A DNA stretch of 32,500 nucleotides from an uncultured bacterium (lineage in GTDB: Bacteria > Planctomycetota > UBA1135 > GCA-002686595), in assembly GCA_938030175.1 (NCBI GenBank), contig CALHGQ010000581.1, positions 1-32,500 on the forward strand, read 5' to 3'. Of the stretch, positions 31,477-32,500 are shown piece after piece. Position 1 is the first letter of the stretch, and each line of letters begins with the position of its first letter. Made by a program: the position numbers and the translations under genes. The notes beneath the pieces were generated by a model. That model made no database searches, was not told the DNA's origin, and saw only the letters and a program-made list of their open reading frames with translations.

Positions 31477-32466
31477 CGTCGCTTGCCTGTCCGTCGCCGC
31501 AGCGCCCGCGGTCATCTTGAAGATCGACGTGGCGTTGCCAGCGTCGAAGGTCAGGTCGAGCTTCCCGGATGGCAGCTTCTTGCGGGTGATGAACTCGTGG
31601 AACGATCCGGGGACCTCGCGCACGACCATGTGGCCGGCGGCGGAACGGAAGAGGCGCTGGGTCATGGCGGCGCGGAAGGCCGTCTGCATCACGTTGCCGT
31701 TGCGCGAGACCTCGACGGCCTCCTTGATGGGCCTGCCGAGGGCTTTTTGGCCCTCCGCGACGGCGAATACGTCGTCGACGCGGTCTGTGGCGTGGTTGAA
31801 GGCGTTGCCTTCGGTGGAGATCCAGGCCATCTCGGCGCTCTCTGACAGGAGCGTCTCGTAGTCCTCGACCGTGGGCTCCTCGTGCTGGCGGTCGAACGCC
31901 GCAACGAGCTCGGGCAGGAGGCGGCGAGCATCCTCGATCGCGAGGAAGCCGGCACGGCTCAGGTGCTTCAGGATGTCCTTGGCCTCAAGGGTGAGCGGAT
32001 CCTGGCTCTCGCCCACGACGCGCGCCGTGGCGCTCTGGAACTCCGCGGAGAAGCGTTCCGGGTGCAGCTCGGACACGAAGTACTGCGGGATCTCTTCGGG
32101 CAGGTCCTCGTGGCAGTACGAGAAGCCGGTCATGTGGATCTTCGAGAGGTCGTAGGTGCACGCCTGGCGGTAGCCGAGGGGCTCGAGGATCCGGGCGAAG
32201 GCCTCGGCGCCCGAGGGCAGATTTCCACAGTCCGTGGCCACCGTGCGGAGCGCGCCGTGGTCGAACGTCAGCGCGTGACCTGCGTGCATCGAGTCCTCGA
32301 CGTAGGCGCGGGCCATGGGCACGCGGCGCTGGACGTCCTCGAACAGGAGCCCGGCCAGGGCGAGGGCCAGCTCTGCGCGCGAGACGTCCCCTCGCACCTC
32401 ACCTTCGGGGAAGACCAGGGCGCTGCGGATCGCGTGGGCCCTGATGTCACCGACTTGGGAGGCCAT
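31471..32466 (-). CDS. DUF1338 protein, 2-oxoadipate dioxygenase/decarboxylase (HglS/YdcJ) family; start may lie beyond window
   Basis: The protein is 331 residues from the ATG at 32466, but the frame stays open to the window's right edge, so the true start may be further upstream. The DUF1338 core runs from about residue 28 to the end. The metal-binding features of the family are visible: FDHGALRTV (H70 and, four residues on, R74), FNHATDRV (H225) and SFHEFITRK (E291). From memory, the characterised P. putida enzyme HglS uses two His and one Glu for Fe(II), plus an Arg four residues after the first His. That enzyme converts 2-oxoadipate to D-2-hydroxyglutarate in D-lysine catabolism. Other typical segments are YFVSELHPERFS and GRPIKEAVEVSRNGNVMQTA. 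At about 300 residues the core is shorter than the P. putida form. Interestingly, a D-2-hydroxyglutarate-type FAD dehydrogenase lies about 4 kb away, but not in the same operon. Confidence 0.88.
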   Translation of the reverse strand: MASQVGDIRAHAIRSALVFPEGEVRGDVSRAELALALAGLLFEDVQRRVPMARAYVEDSMHAGHALTFDHGALRTVATDCGNLPSGAEAFARILEPLGYRQACTYDLSKIHMTGFSYCHEDLPEEIPQYFVSELHPERFSAEFQSATARVVGESQDPLTLEAKDILKHLSRAGFLAIEDARRLLPELVAAFDRQHEEPTVEDYETLLSESAEMAWISTEGNAFNHATDRVDDVFAVAEGQKALGRPIKEAVEVSRNGNVMQTAFRAAMTQRLFRSAAGHMVVREVPGSFHEFITRKKLPSGKLDLTFDAGNATSIFKMTAGAAATDRQATA

Positions 32467-32500
32467 TAGACGCTCGATGGTGGTCGCGGCCGGGGCGGGG

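Overview
The window is a high-GC bacterial chromosome segment with about 22 genes. It most resembles Planctomycetota. The reasons are the many secreted beta-propeller, PPC and beta-helix proteins with conserved C-terminal modules, an ECF sigma factor fused to a membrane segment and carboxypeptidase-regulatory-like domains, and a transmembrane Ser/Thr kinase with a TPR tail. Weak or absent Shine-Dalgarno sequences and frequent divergent or convergent single genes also fit. The phylum is my inference from family content. I see no rRNA, tRNA, CRISPR array, transposase, integrase or phage gene.

Layout. 1-2.6 kb: the 3' part of a large secreted PPC/propeller-like protein, a small orphan domain fragment and a small conserved hypothetical. 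2.8-7.4 kb: a two-helix membrane protein, then a minus-strand row of four genes (ECF sigma/receptor fusion, DUF1801 with a histone-H1-like tail, YtxJ-like monothiol bacilliredoxin, Tat-exported histidine phosphatase). 7.5-12.0 kb: a 1504-residue UvrA-like protein made of two tandem UvrA units (four ABC domains), both without the UvrB-binding region. 12.0-20.6 kb: an exoprotein region with a PPC protein, a DUF5060 putative glycoside hydrolase followed 4 bp later by an FG-GAP-like propeller, a beta-helix protein and a degenerate DUF1570-type metallopeptidase. 20.8-25.1 kb: a zinc-ribbon/kinase/TPR protein divergent from a membrane-anchored protein ending in CxxCH. 25.1-32.5 kb: a 13-bp minisatellite, another exoprotein, a D-2-hydroxyacid dehydrogenase (FAD), a propeller exoprotein, a DUF4424/YARHG-like protein, a jelly-roll exoprotein and a DUF1338 (2-oxoadipate dioxygenase/decarboxylase-like) protein that may run off the right edge.

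Two observations stand out. First, the tandem UvrA has lost one of its four composite ATPase sites in a matched way: the Walker A, Walker B and H-loop of domain 4 and the signature of domain 3 are all degenerate, while every part of the partner site is intact. Second, five otherwise unrelated secreted proteins end in the same 125-134 residue module (Cys start, a second Cys about 60 residues in, a FQxWYRD-like core, an SN motif and a hydrophobic terminus). This looks like a shared sorting or attachment domain. A sixth exoprotein carries a different terminal module of the same general kind.
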